DNA from: Stratiolaelaps scimitus | Lineage: Eukaryota > Arthropoda > Arachnida > Mesostigmata > Laelapidae | DNA: 64,000 nucleotides | Direction of reading: 5' to 3' | Assembly (NCBI GenBank): GCA_019614645.1 | Contig: JABWDB010000007.1 | Span: 10,739,501-10,803,500 of the forward strand | Shown: positions 1-11,022 of the stretch, piece by piece | Position numbering within the stretch: the stretch's first letter is position 1 | Layout: each line of letters starts with the position of its first letter | The notes under the pieces: model-generated | Databases searched by the model: none | Seen by the model: the letters and a program-made list of their open reading frames with translations, nothing else | Told to the model about the DNA's origin: nothing | Made by a program: the position numbers and the translations under genes

Positions 1-914
1 GAACTATGTAGGTATCTATCCTAGGGACTAGTGTGCGGTAGCAATCTATGGTGACTCAGCATCGTATCTTTGCAAGCACCCCGATGCATTTATGATGTTG
101 CCCCTCTAAACACGGCCCCCCTCAGTAAACATTCCGTTTAAAGCCTCAGGGCATCGACAGCTAAACATCGTGGTCGACGAGATAAGCCTAGAAAAATAAA
201 GATAAATGGCCTATACGACAAGATGGGTCGAGTACGCTATAGCAAATGAGTCACAAAGCTGAATTTATTGCTAATGATGTTGGAACGAATCGGAGAGCTG
301 TTGACAAAAGATGAGGATAGCTCCAATGCCGCGATCGTCACCGCCACCACCAAAACCACCATTATGATCGACGAGGAACGTGTTTCGAACAATGGGGGTC
401 TCGTCGTTTTTGGGTGAAGGGATTTGTAATGCAGGCACATACATTGTGGAGAAGAAGAAGAACACTCGCCCGCGACTCATGTCACCAGCAACCCCTCACG
501 GCTGGGACGATTTTAGTTAACCACTTGTTTATTGGCGCTGCCAGTGCAAACTACACTTTGAGCACATGCCCATTTAGTAAAACCGTTTGTAGACACGACC
601 CAGCAACGCTCAGACGACGTTGCACTTATATGCTGATCTAACGAAACCCTTTTAGCGTAATCCGGCGACTCTCGGAGAGCTGATCTCATCCAACTGACCC
701 ATCAGCGTTTCCCGTTATTTTTCAACACCCACCACGCAGTGCTGGGACCCGCCTGGACAGCAGATCAGTCCTTCCCCGAGTAGCGTACACTGGCTCCATC
801 TCAAACTCTGACCGTTTGTCTGAGTCTGACCGTTGCACGGTTTATTTCTATCCACAGAGAGTCACTCAGGAGTGGACACGCCGCTCATAATTATCTTCAA
901 ACATTCGTAAACTC

Positions 915-945
<31 letters not shown>

Positions 946-2040
946 CGCGGTTGCCTCAGGCAAGCGCATGGTTTATAGTAATTAGTGTGTACTCAGCAGA
1001 AACGCCACCCGTCGCTAATAAAGAGTGGCAAATTCGTTACATGGACATTAGTGATGAAATTCGAGGGTAGCCAAATGAAACAGACGGCCCATCGCGTCGT
1101 TATCGACGGCGCATACGCGTATACGTGGTGTGAATTATTATAAAAAAAAACAGTATCGATCAGCAACTATATGAACAAATATCTAGCATTACCGAATCCC
1201 TGTAGTACTGGTAGAGTATGAGTCCACAATAGTTGGTGCACAGAAGTAGTCTGCCACTCATGAATAGTAGAAGAGGCGAGTCGCATCGGCGAAGTAAAAA
1301 GACGTGCTCCTGACTTGCGCGAAGCGACTTAAGACAAAGATGGCGAGAGATGGAGGAGTGGGTTTAGGGTGCGCTCCGCTCGAAAGGCACCGTCGTGTGC
1401 TACACATCTCTCCACTGCTCGAGTCAGATCGAACAAGTTGCATCGAGTCATGCATGAAATTGCAAAGCGAACGTTCTTGCAGGACGCAGTCGTTCGCCTC
1501 GTCCGCTCGATGGCGCCGCCTGCATGGCAAGCAGTGACGGACGTAACTCGCGGCGGATGAACTCGCAGGGAAGCTATATTAACGACGAACAGCAGCCAGC
1601 GTCTGACGGATCACTTCACTTACTATGGCGCGTTGCTTAGTGGCGGAAAAAGCGCTCCCCCTAAAGAATACCACGGGCGGAAAAGTCGCCGACATTGTAA
1701 ATATATCCAGCAAGCTGAAAATGACAAGATACATTCTGTACAGCAACTGACACTCAATAACACTAATGCAGTGGCGTGGTGAAAGTATGAGAGACAGAAA
1801 TATTGATTTTTTCGTTATCGTAAAATACGAAATAGTATTTTCACATGTCATATTGTGCAACGGCCAACGACAAATGACTTTTGCCGTGGATCGGTATTGT
1901 ACGAAATTGCGGAAGGTGTTCGAAATAGATATATAATAAGTCCTCCGTAGTTTATGCCCCCTTCAACGGAGTGCATCAACACAATAAACAACACGGGAGA
2001 AATGTGTTTTCCATTCCTGAGGTGGAGAACAAGCAGTTGA
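1..2040. other. Intergenic, no gene seen
   Basis: Only short frames in all six phases, with non-ATG starts or no protein-like composition. Holds the AT tract at 917-945 and a moderately GC-rich stretch (1260-1560) in which frames on both strands overlap. Nothing recognisable. Confidence 0.6.
917..945. repeat. (AT)n microsatellite
   Basis: An uninterrupted AT dinucleotide tract of 29 bases in otherwise featureless intergenic DNA. Confidence 0.95.
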
Positions 2041-2081
2041 GGTACTAGGGTGTAGAGACGCCAACTTGCAAGAAGTTCTTA

Positions 2082-2135
2082 TTGGCAATATACTGTTGGT
2101 TAGTAATATACTTGTTGGCAATATACTGCTGGTTA
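2082..2135 (+). repeat. 33-bp-period direct repeat next to the large hairpin
   Basis: Two 21-base copies (2082-2102 and 2115-2135) starting TTGGCAATATACTG differ at one base and are offset by 33 bases. A diverged partial copy lies between them. The second copy runs directly into the left arm of the hairpin at 2135. Confidence 0.8.
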
Positions 2136-2208
2136 ATCTGCTCTATGAGCGAGTGGCTAGAAAAACCACGCGAGTGGTTTCTCTAGCCACTCGCTCATAG
2201 AGCAGATT
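2135..2208. repeat. Near-perfect hairpin, 35-nt arms, GCGA tetraloop
   Basis: Arms 2135-2169 and 2174-2208 pair at 34 of 35 positions. The single mismatch is A2162 against C2181. The loop is four bases (2170-2173, GCGA), a GNRA-type tetraloop in RNA. The length (74 nt) is in the pre-miRNA/hpRNA range, but the nearly perfect stem and tiny loop are also typical of a young fold-back DNA element. No open frame or known family explains it. Confidence 0.9.
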
Positions 2209-2331
2209 TGGTAACCGTGACCGCCTACCGCTACGAAACAGAGAAGATGATCTTTTCATCGTGGACTATAGGCGTAGAGCGCAGCGAGAATTTTCTCGTG
2301 ACGTTCATGAACAAATTCTTTCTTTTTGGTC

Positions 2332-2452
2332 AACTCTCCTACGAATTTCGTTGTCACACCGTTGGCCAGTTCGGCACCCCTTGTATAGCTGGTGTCATTC
2401 AAAATCTAGCTCAGCACACGAACGGCGTGACAACGAAATTCGTTAGAGAGTT
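2332..2452. repeat. Second inverted repeat, 32-nt arms with 57-base spacer
   Basis: Arms 2332-2363 and 2421-2452 are reverse complements at 29 of 32 positions, sharing the core ACGAATTTCGTTGTCAC. The spacer is 2364-2420. It lies 124 bases from the first hairpin, so both may belong to one fold-back-rich element spanning roughly 2.08-2.46 kb. Element ends and target-site duplications are not evident. Confidence 0.85.
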
Positions 2453-2459
2453 CACTGTT

Positions 2460-4780
2460 GGAGATGACGGTCCTGCGGACCCTGCGGAGGGTCGAACCTC
2501 TTTGCTTTGTGGGTGGATGAGGTGTTACGCGCCAGGTAAGCGAGTATCAGGATATTTCCACTTTCGGTTCGTTCAAGTCTATATGAGAAGTCCAACTTAG
2601 CGCAGCTCTTGCTCTGCCGAATAACCGGAATCCTCCAGAGTGCTGCTGCAGTGCATTTGGACATTTGGAACAAACATCCTCAGTTTGCCTTATTTTTATC
2701 GACAAATTTGTATACCATTCATATTCGACTTGGACGTTAGAATGACGATAGCTAATCGCTTCAATTAACTATTAGATGCGCACGAACATCCGCGCATACG
2801 CTATGGAGAATTGTACGCACAACGAAATCGTACTCAACAGGGTATAGCAGGAAATGCCCAACCCCTGGAGAAACAAACAAAGGCGGCTATTCTGTTCTGC
2901 GATCTCTATTTGTAGGGACGGGGACAATCTATCTTAAGGGGTTGTTTCCTTAGGAGTATATCCGGATAGTTATTCTATTCCATGCTTGCATTCAGATCAT
3001 GTCGAACAGTGTGGCTTTCCATGAATCTTTTTGCTCAGAAAACACTGCACCGCAGAAATCGAATTCCTCGACTAATTCTAAGAGGAGCTCACTGCTATCT
3101 TCTTCCAAGATACCCAGTACTTGTCAGGTTGTAATCAACCGTTAACCTCACTATCGCCATTAAAGGTAATAAAACTTGCTAAACTGGCTAGAATAGTAAT
3201 AAGACCTAACATATTTATTGCCTCCCTAAGAGATTACACACTTGGACTATTTTAGACCGCAGCTTATTCCAGCCGTAGGACATTTTATTGTGTTTTTTTA
3301 CTCTCTTTTGCTTCTTCCTTTTATTGTCTGAGTAGTTTTATTACGACCTGCGTCTCAGACACTTCATCAGCAGCTTACGTACAAATATATATATATATAT
3401 ATAAAATTATTCTATACACTCAACGGTTTGTAAGTTGAATACCGGTGTATGTACATGTCGCCCCTCAACAGCGAGGACCCACTTCTTCTTCAGCAAAGGC
3501 TTCACCTCGTCGTTCGCTCATCTTCAATCTTGGCTCATCTCTTGGACGAAGAACAGAGTAACCGCTCCACGTCCCTTTATTTTACAATTTTCGCTACAAA
3601 GTTGCTGGCCCATGGTACTGTTTGAGCTCATTAGTAGAAATGTGCAGTTGGCACACCAACTCCCCTCGATGTCCCCGAAACGAGTGCCGTAAGCTGAACG
3701 TATTCGTAGGAAGGTTCCAATCAAGGTTCGGCTGGAAGCTATATATTGAGGGAAGCGACCTTCCCGTCCGTGATCCGATCGGCCAAGTAGGCTTGATTGA
3801 AATGAGTTGCTATTGTCATTGCTAATCTTACATTTAATGAAACGGTTCGTAATCATCACAAGGACCGCTACGCAGCAGCACACGTGCAGCCACTTAACGG
3901 GAGTCGACTCAAATGTTATCTGAAATTTCAAGCTAGAGCAAATAGTTCATATCATCACTAATAACGATCAGGCCACCTGTCTATATATGTACATCATATG
4001 TTGATCTCCAAATAAATAGTCACCCTTCAGTCGTCTCTTTTCTTCGCCATCATCGTGAGCCCAACCCAGTGAAGCTGTCCTAGCTGATCTTCAGGTCAAT
4101 AAATAAACGCTTCTAGGTTATATGCGCAATAGGCTATCACAGATACCCGCAGCTGGATGCTATATTCCTTACACCATCTGCATTGCTTCACACATCGTCG
4201 CCATTATCATCATCGCCAGCAGCGTCCTTTTCATCAGTCAGTATATTGATTACAGCTTATCATCCTAATAAATTACAATATCTGTACAGAACTTCTTGGA
4301 AGTACATATGCTTTACATACATACACGGCCAAATTCGCCCTCTCCTCTGACCCCCCCCCCCGCTAGCGTAGACGTATCTGTCTATTTACAAACGTACACA
4401 TGCCAAGCAAGGGAGTGAATTAAAAAATAATCTGTCCTTTACACAGTGTCGCCTGTTAATCATATAACGGCCTTTTTGTGCACTTCATGCTTTGCATTGT
4501 TCAAGTTCCGTGTGCTTCTCTGGTCTTTCTCTCTCTCTCTCTCAAACGGTCTGCCTGTCTTATCTTATTTACTCTCCGGTTCGATATCTCACAAATGACT
4601 GACTTAGAGTAGTTGATTGGCCATGTTACCCACGTCGTTGCATTGTCCGATAGCGCGTTATTTCAATTGGTTCATTTTGTAGTGGTTATTTTGTCTGCAT
4701 CTCTTGGCTGGTGGACTCCATCTACGAGGTGGCAATACGATTGGCATATCTAACCATAGGGTATCACCGTTTAGTCCATG
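2460..4780. other. Intergenic downstream of Toll
   Basis: No supported gene. Holds an AT tract (3385-3403), a C homopolymer near 4352, a CT repeat near 4528-4543, and plus-strand AATAAA motifs near 4012, 4100 and 4268 that have no gene to serve. A minus-strand 135-codon frame (3524-3931) shows no family features. Confidence 0.55.
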
Positions 4781-4785
4781 CCTAT

Positions 4786-4791
4786 TTTAAT
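4786..4791 (-). terminator. Possible polyA signal (ATTAAA) of the Toll gene
   Basis: On the minus strand ATTAAA lies about 220 bases past the Toll stop codon. It is the commonest variant of AATAAA and I saw no canonical AATAAA closer on this strand. The position would give a short 3'UTR. The motif alone is weak evidence. Confidence 0.3.
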
Positions 4792-5008
4792 GGTTTTTTT
4801 TACCACATTTGCCTAATCTTCTCATGTGCGCTTTCGTTCTTGCTGAGCGTCTTCAATTGTTTGGCTCCTACTACCCAATGAACGGAGCCCCGATTCGATC
4901 CATTAAAAACGAATATTCAGCGTTGAGATCGTTTGAACGCAACAGCGATGATTGTGCACGATCCTGCGTAGTTGACAACTGTTGAGACCAAAACTGAAGT
5001 TGCGTCGG

Positions 5009-8000
5009 TCAGATGTGTACTGCAACAGAGTTAAGGTCCGATCGAAGAATCTTACGATGGCGGGCATCGGGCAGCGAATAGCGTAGCTTGTCCCAGAAAT
5101 TCTTCTCGCCCCAGTGCAAGAACGTACTTTGTTTGAGCCACATTCGAATGTCGGTGTCCAGCTCTGTGTAGGACACACGACCCAGGAATATAACGACGAG
5201 CTTATGATTGCTGTTGTTCAACACCTCGTAGTGTGCTGACTTGAACTCGTACCGGCACCACTCACTCTTAAGGAAATGTTCGGATAGCACTACAATCGTT
5301 CGGCGGGAGCTCTCGACAGCCTCTTGGATGGCTTCGCTCAGGTAACCGCCAGCCATTGAAAGGTCCCGATAGTGTAGACACAGTCGATATGGGGGATTTC
5401 CACACTCCAGCTCCGGGGCAAGAATCTGCGCGACAAACGCCTCATCCTTTTTGCTGTACGACACGAAAGCATCGAAGAGCTTCTCCTCTTCAACGGGGGC
5501 GCGGTGACACATACGGACCCCGTAGCGGCTGAAGAACCAGACGCTCAGCTTGCGACGATAGGCGATTCCGGCAGCAATTGCCGTCGACAACAGAAGAATG
5601 AGTACGCCGAGTATGACGAGGGCGGGCACTAGATCTTCGATGTGACGAATATGGAACGGGCGAACTAGTGAGGTCGCCTCCGAAAGTCCGAAACACTCAG
5701 TCACGTTGAGCTCCCATAGCGGTAGTGCTTTCGTCTCGTTGTAGACACAGGACAACTCGAACAGATCACGCACAATATTGCCACGCTCATTAAACAGAAA
5801 CTGACTAAAGTCCATTGTAAACCGGCAGTCGCACGTCCAAGGATTCCGTGCCAGACGAATCTCGGTGAGACGTGGATTATGTTGAAAGGTCCATACAGAG
5901 ATTTCAACCAGGTGGTTGCGATCTAGGTGTAGTACTTCGAGGCTCTTCAACCTGGTGAATGTTATATTATTGACATGCCTGAGCTGATTATTTGATAGAT
6001 ACAGCTCGCTGAGCGAGTCAAGATCGTCGAACTCGTGACCATGCAGTTCGGCGATACGGTTATCTTCCAGACGGAGCACACGCAACTCATGCAAGCCCGA
6101 GAAGCTACGATTCTGTACCGTGGCCACGTTGGAATTATTGAGGAAGAGAACTCGCATATGTTTTCGTCCGACAAACGAATGCTTGCTGATCTCCGGTATA
6201 TCGTTGCCGTCAAGGTACAGCTCGCTGACCTCTACCGGCAGCTGTCTCGGCCTGTGAACGTAATTGCGCGAGCTGCAATCAACGATGTTAGTTCCCCAAG
6301 TCTGACTGTGATAGCAGCTGCAGTTAACCGGACAGACCATTTCACAATCGCACGCATCGAAATCGCAACAGTGGCAGAGTGAGAAACAGTGGCTGTTGTA
6401 CGGGCAGAGAAACTGAGACGAGTCCACCTTGACCAGCGGCATTAGTTGGAAGCTTTTCGAAAACGTTAGCCTGCACTCGACGCTATGCAGATCGATCACG
6501 CGTGGATACTGACGTGGCGAATCGCTGCCGATGCCACCACTTTCAGCCGCAGGATTCTGCAGATGCTGCAGCCATTCCATGTGACAGTTACAAACGTACG
6601 TGTTACCCGCGATAGCAAACTCGGGCAGTGGCCGACGCGTCGGCACCTCACTCAGGCGGAATGCCGTCATCTCTAGGACCTCCAGCTGGTTATTGGTCAA
6701 GTCGACCCGGGTCAAGTTGTGCTTGCCCAGAAACGTGAACGGTTGAATGAGCTTGATGTTGTTGTTCTTGAGGAAGACGATTTCAATTCCATTTGGCAGA
6801 GAGGACGGATCCAGATCGATGAGCTTGTTGTGAGATGCATCGAGCGTGCGAAGCTTAAGACTTTGCTCGAGATTGAAGTAATTCCCGAGAGCCTCAATTT
6901 GGTTGTCGTGAATATCTAGCCACTGGAGGCCGACAGGTATCAATGCATAATCAAACCATCGTATCTGATTAACGGACACATTGAGCATGATCAGGTCGTG
7001 CAGGTTGCTGAATAGTCCGTTGACATCCTCGATCAGGTTCGAGTCGAGTCGAAGATAATGGAGACCGGGCACATCGTCAAACGTTCCCTGTTCGACGGCC
7101 TCGATTCCATTGTTAGCCAGGTTGAGAATGCGAACTGATGGCAAGTGATTGAAAACGCCCTGACTGAGATTACCAATTTTGTTACCCATTAGATTTAGCG
7201 CGTATAGTTGACCTAAACCTTGGTAAGAGAAGTTCGCCACGTCATTGATTCGGTTATCTGATAGATCTAGCGTGCGCAACATGTTTAGCGATGAGACAAT
7301 GAGTGGTATCGTTGTCAGCTCGTTTTTCGCTAGATTGAGCTCTTGAAGCATCGACATATTGGAAAACGCGTCACTATGAATGCCACTGATTCGATTGTCA
7401 TCGAGATGTAGTGTCATTACCGTGTTGAGACCCGCTATCATCCTAGGACCCACTCGCTTCAAGCGGTTGTGGGTCAACACCAGCGACTGTAGGTTGTTGA
7501 GTTGTCCAAATGTGTTATCCGCGATGAACTCGATGAGATTGTTCTGTAGCTGAAGAGTTTGCAGCTCGCGCAGTGTATGGAACGCGTTGTCCTCGAGGCG
7601 GGTGAATCGGTTATAGCTGAGATCGAGGACGCTTAGTCGCGCGAGGTCACCCCGGACTTGTCTGGCTTCTAGCCACCCCAACGTCGAAAGTTGGTTGTGC
7701 GCCAAGTCGAGCATAGTCAACTCGCGAAGTTCAGCGAACAGACCGGATGGCAGAGCACTGAGCGAGTTATTCCTTATATAGAGTTCGGCGAGCTTCGGTG
7801 TCGATTGAAAGAACCGAGCGGGCAATGCAAAGAGCGAATTATGCGACACGTCAAGCCGCGAGAGCTGCGCAAGTCCACTAAGAGCATCGGACTCGACTCT
7901 GGCTATCTGATTATGCTGCATGCGCAACTCTTCGAGGTTTACGAGGGCTGCCAGGCCTCCCGCTGAGAGAAGCTTCAATTTACCATGCGTGACGTCCAGC

Positions 8001-8629
8001 TCGCGTAACATTGGTCGACAGCGCGATTTCGACGACAGACCTAAGCTAGCAACGTCGTGAAATGCGTTTCCCGAGAGGTTCACGAAGCGCAGATGTTCCA
8101 AACCACAGAACAGCGTATGAGGCAGTAAGGCAATATTGTTCTCGCTAAGATCAAGCTTTTCGATTGCCTCGAGGGGTCCGAATGCCGTTGGGGACACTCG
8201 CAAAGAAAAACGTCCCCACTCGGTGTTCAACGTTTTCAAGGTTAATCCTTTCAGGTCTGATAGGCCGTCAAAGGCTTTTGGTGGTAGCTGATCGAGCTTG
8301 CACCGCGCGATCGTCAGCTCGCGTAATCCATGCAGATGCTCGAACAAGCTGTTCGCCAGTTCGCTCTGCAAGATTAGGTCGTCACAAACGACAGCCAACT
8401 GCACTGTGTGATCCGGCATAATGAGCGAGAAATTGGTGGGGTTTGCGCCTGCTTGCAGCGTTCGCACATTGCACATCATCGAAACGCCAACGGCGTTTCC
8501 GGCTACTGGCTCCCATGTGCAATGCTCGGGACGAACGTAACGTGCCTCGAAACACGACGGCAGAAGGGTGACAAAAAAGATCGTCCACGTGCTGACCGAA
8601 GCGATGAGAGAGGCGTTCTGAGTGCTCAT
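5009..8629 (-). CDS. Long-type Toll receptor (Toll-6/Toll-7/18w/Tollo class), single exon
   Basis: Type I membrane receptor of 1206 residues counted from the first ATG (8629). In this family the TIR domain signals or recruits partners, and long Tolls act in cell-cell recognition as well as immunity. Seen: signal peptide about 1-29; about twenty leucine-rich repeats of the LxxLxLxxN type, about 80-675; a first LRR C-cap about 676-741 with CNCHMEWL; a cysteine-rich linker about 742-786; a second block of about five LRRs; a second C-cap from 929 with NPWTCDC; transmembrane helix about 1001-1023; TIR about 1050-1190 with FDAFVSYS, RDLSMAGG, SEWCRYEF and FW. Two LRR blocks split by a Cys-rich linker, in one exon, is the insect Toll-6/18w arrangement. 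An upstream in-frame TTG (8686) is not taken as start; the ATG has G at -3 and is followed by a good signal peptide. Odd: only about 16 residues follow the TIR, where fly relatives carry long tails. Which long-Toll paralogue this is cannot be settled by eye. Confidence 0.96.
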   Translation of the reverse strand: MSTQNASLIASVSTWTIFFVTLLPSCFEARYVRPEHCTWEPVAGNAVGVSMMCNVRTLQAGANPTNFSLIMPDHTVQLAVVCDDLILQSELANSLFEHLHGLRELTIARCKLDQLPPKAFDGLSDLKGLTLKTLNTEWGRFSLRVSPTAFGPLEAIEKLDLSENNIALLPHTLFCGLEHLRFVNLSGNAFHDVASLGLSSKSRCRPMLRELDVTHGKLKLLSAGGLAALVNLEELRMQHNQIARVESDALSGLAQLSRLDVSHNSLFALPARFFQSTPKLAELYIRNNSLSALPSGLFAELRELTMLDLAHNQLSTLGWLEARQVRGDLARLSVLDLSYNRFTRLEDNAFHTLRELQTLQLQNNLIEFIADNTFGQLNNLQSLVLTHNRLKRVGPRMIAGLNTVMTLHLDDNRISGIHSDAFSNMSMLQELNLAKNELTTIPLIVSSLNMLRTLDLSDNRINDVANFSYQGLGQLYALNLMGNKIGNLSQGVFNHLPSVRILNLANNGIEAVEQGTFDDVPGLHYLRLDSNLIEDVNGLFSNLHDLIMLNVSVNQIRWFDYALIPVGLQWLDIHDNQIEALGNYFNLEQSLKLRTLDASHNKLIDLDPSSLPNGIEIVFLKNNNIKLIQPFTFLGKHNLTRVDLTNNQLEVLEMTAFRLSEVPTRRPLPEFAIAGNTYVCNCHMEWLQHLQNPAAESGGIGSDSPRQYPRVIDLHSVECRLTFSKSFQLMPLVKVDSSQFLCPYNSHCFSLCHCCDFDACDCEMVCPVNCSCYHSQTWGTNIVDCSSRNYVHRPRQLPVEVSELYLDGNDIPEISKHSFVGRKHMRVLFLNNSNVATVQNRSFSGLHELRVLRLEDNRIAELHGHEFDDLDSLSELYLSNNQLRHVNNITFTRLKSLEVLHLDRNHLVEISVWTFQHNPRLTEIRLARNPWTCDCRFTMDFSQFLFNERGNIVRDLFELSCVYNETKALPLWELNVTECFGLSEATSLVRPFHIRHIEDLVPALVILGVLILLLSTAIAAGIAYRRKLSVWFFSRYGVRMCHRAPVEEEKLFDAFVSYSKKDEAFVAQILAPELECGNPPYRLCLHYRDLSMAGGYLSEAIQEAVESSRRTIVVLSEHFLKSEWCRYEFKSAHYEVLNNSNHKLVVIFLGRVSYTELDTDIRMWLKQSTFLHWGEKNFWDKLRYSLPDARHRKILRSDLNSVAVHI

Positions 8630-8723
8630 GGCCGATGCACAAACGCGCGCATTCACAGAGATGCTGGTTGTTGCGGTTATCTTCAAATATGATGGTGGGA
8701 ATAGTTCCTTCCCTTAAGTTCAT
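8382..8723 (-). other. Upstream ATG and 113-codon frame overlapping the Toll start
   Basis: An ATG at 8723 with A at -3 opens a frame out of register with Toll. The frame runs 113 codons, past the Toll start at 8629, to a stop at 8382. The peptide matches nothing I recognise and is read in the wrong frame of a conserved gene, so it is not proposed as a protein. It matters as a uORF: if the Toll mRNA starts upstream of 8723, this ATG would compete with the Toll start. Otherwise the transcript begins downstream of it or a 5'UTR intron removes it. Confidence 0.4.
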
Positions 8724-8739
8724 ATTATTATTATTATTA

Positions 8740-10840
8740 TCCAATGGTCATTACACGGAACAGCAGAGCACGGTATCCTCGGACGTGCATGTCCTTCGAG
8801 CAGATTCAAGAACCGCGTCACCTGACAACAACAACAACTACACCTCTTGATAACAACACCTAGATTCTCGGTGGACGTTAACGAATCAATGCTGTCGGAG
8901 GCGATAACACATTTCAGCAAACATGAGACATTATTCCACTTAGAGTAGGTTCACTTTACAAGAGAGCCATGGTTAGCTACCCCGCAACAGCAAATCTCCG
9001 TGAAGAACTGATCAGGGATTTGGTCAACTCACATTGGGTATCTCTGTGTTCGTGGCGCCCTCGCCTATCGGGTGAGGGCCGTAGCGGCGAGAACCAGCCG
9101 CATGGGAAAGGGTATTATCACATACTGAGTACTGTTCATTTACAGAATCCTCGTGTTTCCAGATGCTCGTTGACTGGGTAACGATGCAGATGTACTGTGT
9201 GCGTGTGACTGACTTGATAACGATCTAAAATAACTATGGTGCAATCCACTAACGGATGTCATAGAGGAGAGAAAAATTATTTAAAATAACGTTTTTTTTT
9301 TCAATATGAACATTTCAACGGCGATATATTTAATAATAACTAGGATAAGCTTTATCGGCAAATTTTCCGAGAACAACATTGGTTCGGTTCTACCCTATGG
9401 AACTCAAACAGGAGATCAGCAGGGCCGATGTGCAGCACCACAGGTAGACGGAAGCTGCTCATACTTGTCACTTTTGAGAGGGCGACACTCAACCGTTCCG
9501 CGCACAGATATAAGAAAAATCTGCGCGTTATTCACTGAATCGTTGATTCCCAACAACGCAACGCGTTTGGAGGCAAACTACGCCAAAGTGCTTTTGTAAT
9601 CGAACTCAGCTGAAAGGAATATAAAGCTCTATGTAAACAGCGCATTATTCACAAGAACTCAGACGAAGCGCCGGGGTGAACACCCACAGCTACTGTTCAA
9701 CAGCCTGCGCATTAACTTGCTTGAGTGTTCAACAGAACACGAGGCCGGTAGGCTCAAATCAGCAGAAACAATCTCGCACTCAAATCATGAACGAAATGAA
9801 TGTCTATTCTTCGATGATGAGCGATGGAGATTTCTAGGGAAGATTACCCAGCGACTCGGCCCAACTGAGCGCCTCTGACTAACAAGCAACAACAGGTTTC
9901 GTCACAGATCGCCAGCCGCGGTGGCATCACCCTGCAAGCATGAGTTATGAAATGACGATGAAAATTCTACAAATCTCTGATAAATATCAGACAAATTCGT
10001 ACAGTTTTGCTTCGGTCAGTGTCGTTATTGTGACATAATGGAAGTATCTTGTGCATCGGAACGCACTGATGCTTTTCGAGCATTACTTCAATTTTCTTGA
10101 AGCCCACCGAGGAACTTCTAGCTGCAATATCTAATTTGCTATTTAATTTCGTGGGATGAAATGTGGCTGCCTCTCACATGCCTTGTGGTAGCGTCCATAA
10201 ATGTGTGGTCGCTAGGATCATCGTCAGCATAACCAAACGAACTAACTTGACCCTTTGATTCAGCAGCGAGTACACCCTTTCGCTGGCCTCACTCACGTTA
10301 TTTAGTTCTATACGATTTTGAATATTATATATACTAATAATGTTGTCGATCCATATACCCGATCGACATTCAGACGTATCTAGTGATCTTCCTATTGGCT
10401 ATTACCCATCATCAGACGACACACTTGGTGGAAACGAATGCATTCGAACGCCAGCGTCAATTGCATGCAGGTGCGTGCAGCAGGCCAGGAACAAAAGTTG
10501 TCGCTAACCCCGCGCTGTTCGAATATGCTGCCGCTTCGACGATGCTCGATCGCGCCAACAAGACAAAACTGTCATGAAGTGGCAAACACTTCACCGAGCA
10601 CACACGCCCTTGATTGGATCAGCGCTAACAGCGAACATCGAATCAGTAGCAGTCGCCGCTGTTTGCCAGTTGCGGCCTGCGGCTTCTGCAGGATCGAAGG
10701 CGAAAAAAGGTACGTCAGGCGACGCCGTCAGAAACCATTCGGCCGCTGCTGCTGCCGTTGTTGTTGAACCACCGCCGTCACCGCCGCCGCTGCTTCTGCG
10801 GTGGTACTGTGCTTGTTGCGGCTGTTCCGCGCCCTCAAGA
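8740..10840. other. Upstream region of Toll, no gene seen
   Basis: Presumably contains the Toll promoter, but I found no decisive core element. Holds TTA repeats (8723-8740), CAA repeats (about 8825-8838), an imperfect 9-bp GC-rich stem near 9057-9078, and CTG/CCG triplets from 10740 that lead into the coding-like island. Confidence 0.55.
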
Positions 10841-10848
10841 GCAGCATC

Positions 10849-11022
10849 ATGGCAAAACGATCGTCAGTCAACACGCCGAGTTTGACGGACGAGATCTCTG
10901 CCCCGTCCGAGCATATGAGCAGAGAACGTCCGAGCAACATCATTCACGGCGGCGTGTCTTCGCTGGGCGGCGAAGGGAACGGACGGGGAACTACTGCGGC
11001 GTCTGATAACGTTGACGCCTGA
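10849..11022 (+). CDS. Candidate small or broken coding exon, unknown function
   Basis: An ATG with A at -3 and G at +4 opens a 57-residue frame (MAKRSSVNTPSLTDEISAPS to the stop at 11022) with polar, Ser/Glu-rich composition. A second open stretch without its own ATG begins near 10920 one frame over and runs to the stop at 11111-11113; it contains LLRRLITLTPEEREAF. A third frame with ATG (11170-11373) begins MAEFERKLGKLTPGELVNLW. All three lie in one GC-rich island preceded by CTG/CCG triplets. They could be exons of one gene, a frameshifted pseudogene, or chance. I recognise no family. The switch between frames has no convincing GT-AG intron. Confidence 0.25.
   Translation: MAKRSSVNTPSLTDEISAPSEHMSRERPSNIIHGGVSSLGGEGNGRGTTAASDNVDA

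Noticed and set aside
8630..8686. Toll start 19 codons further upstream
   Set aside because: The upstream start codon is TTG; the first ATG (8629) has good context and directly precedes a signal peptide.
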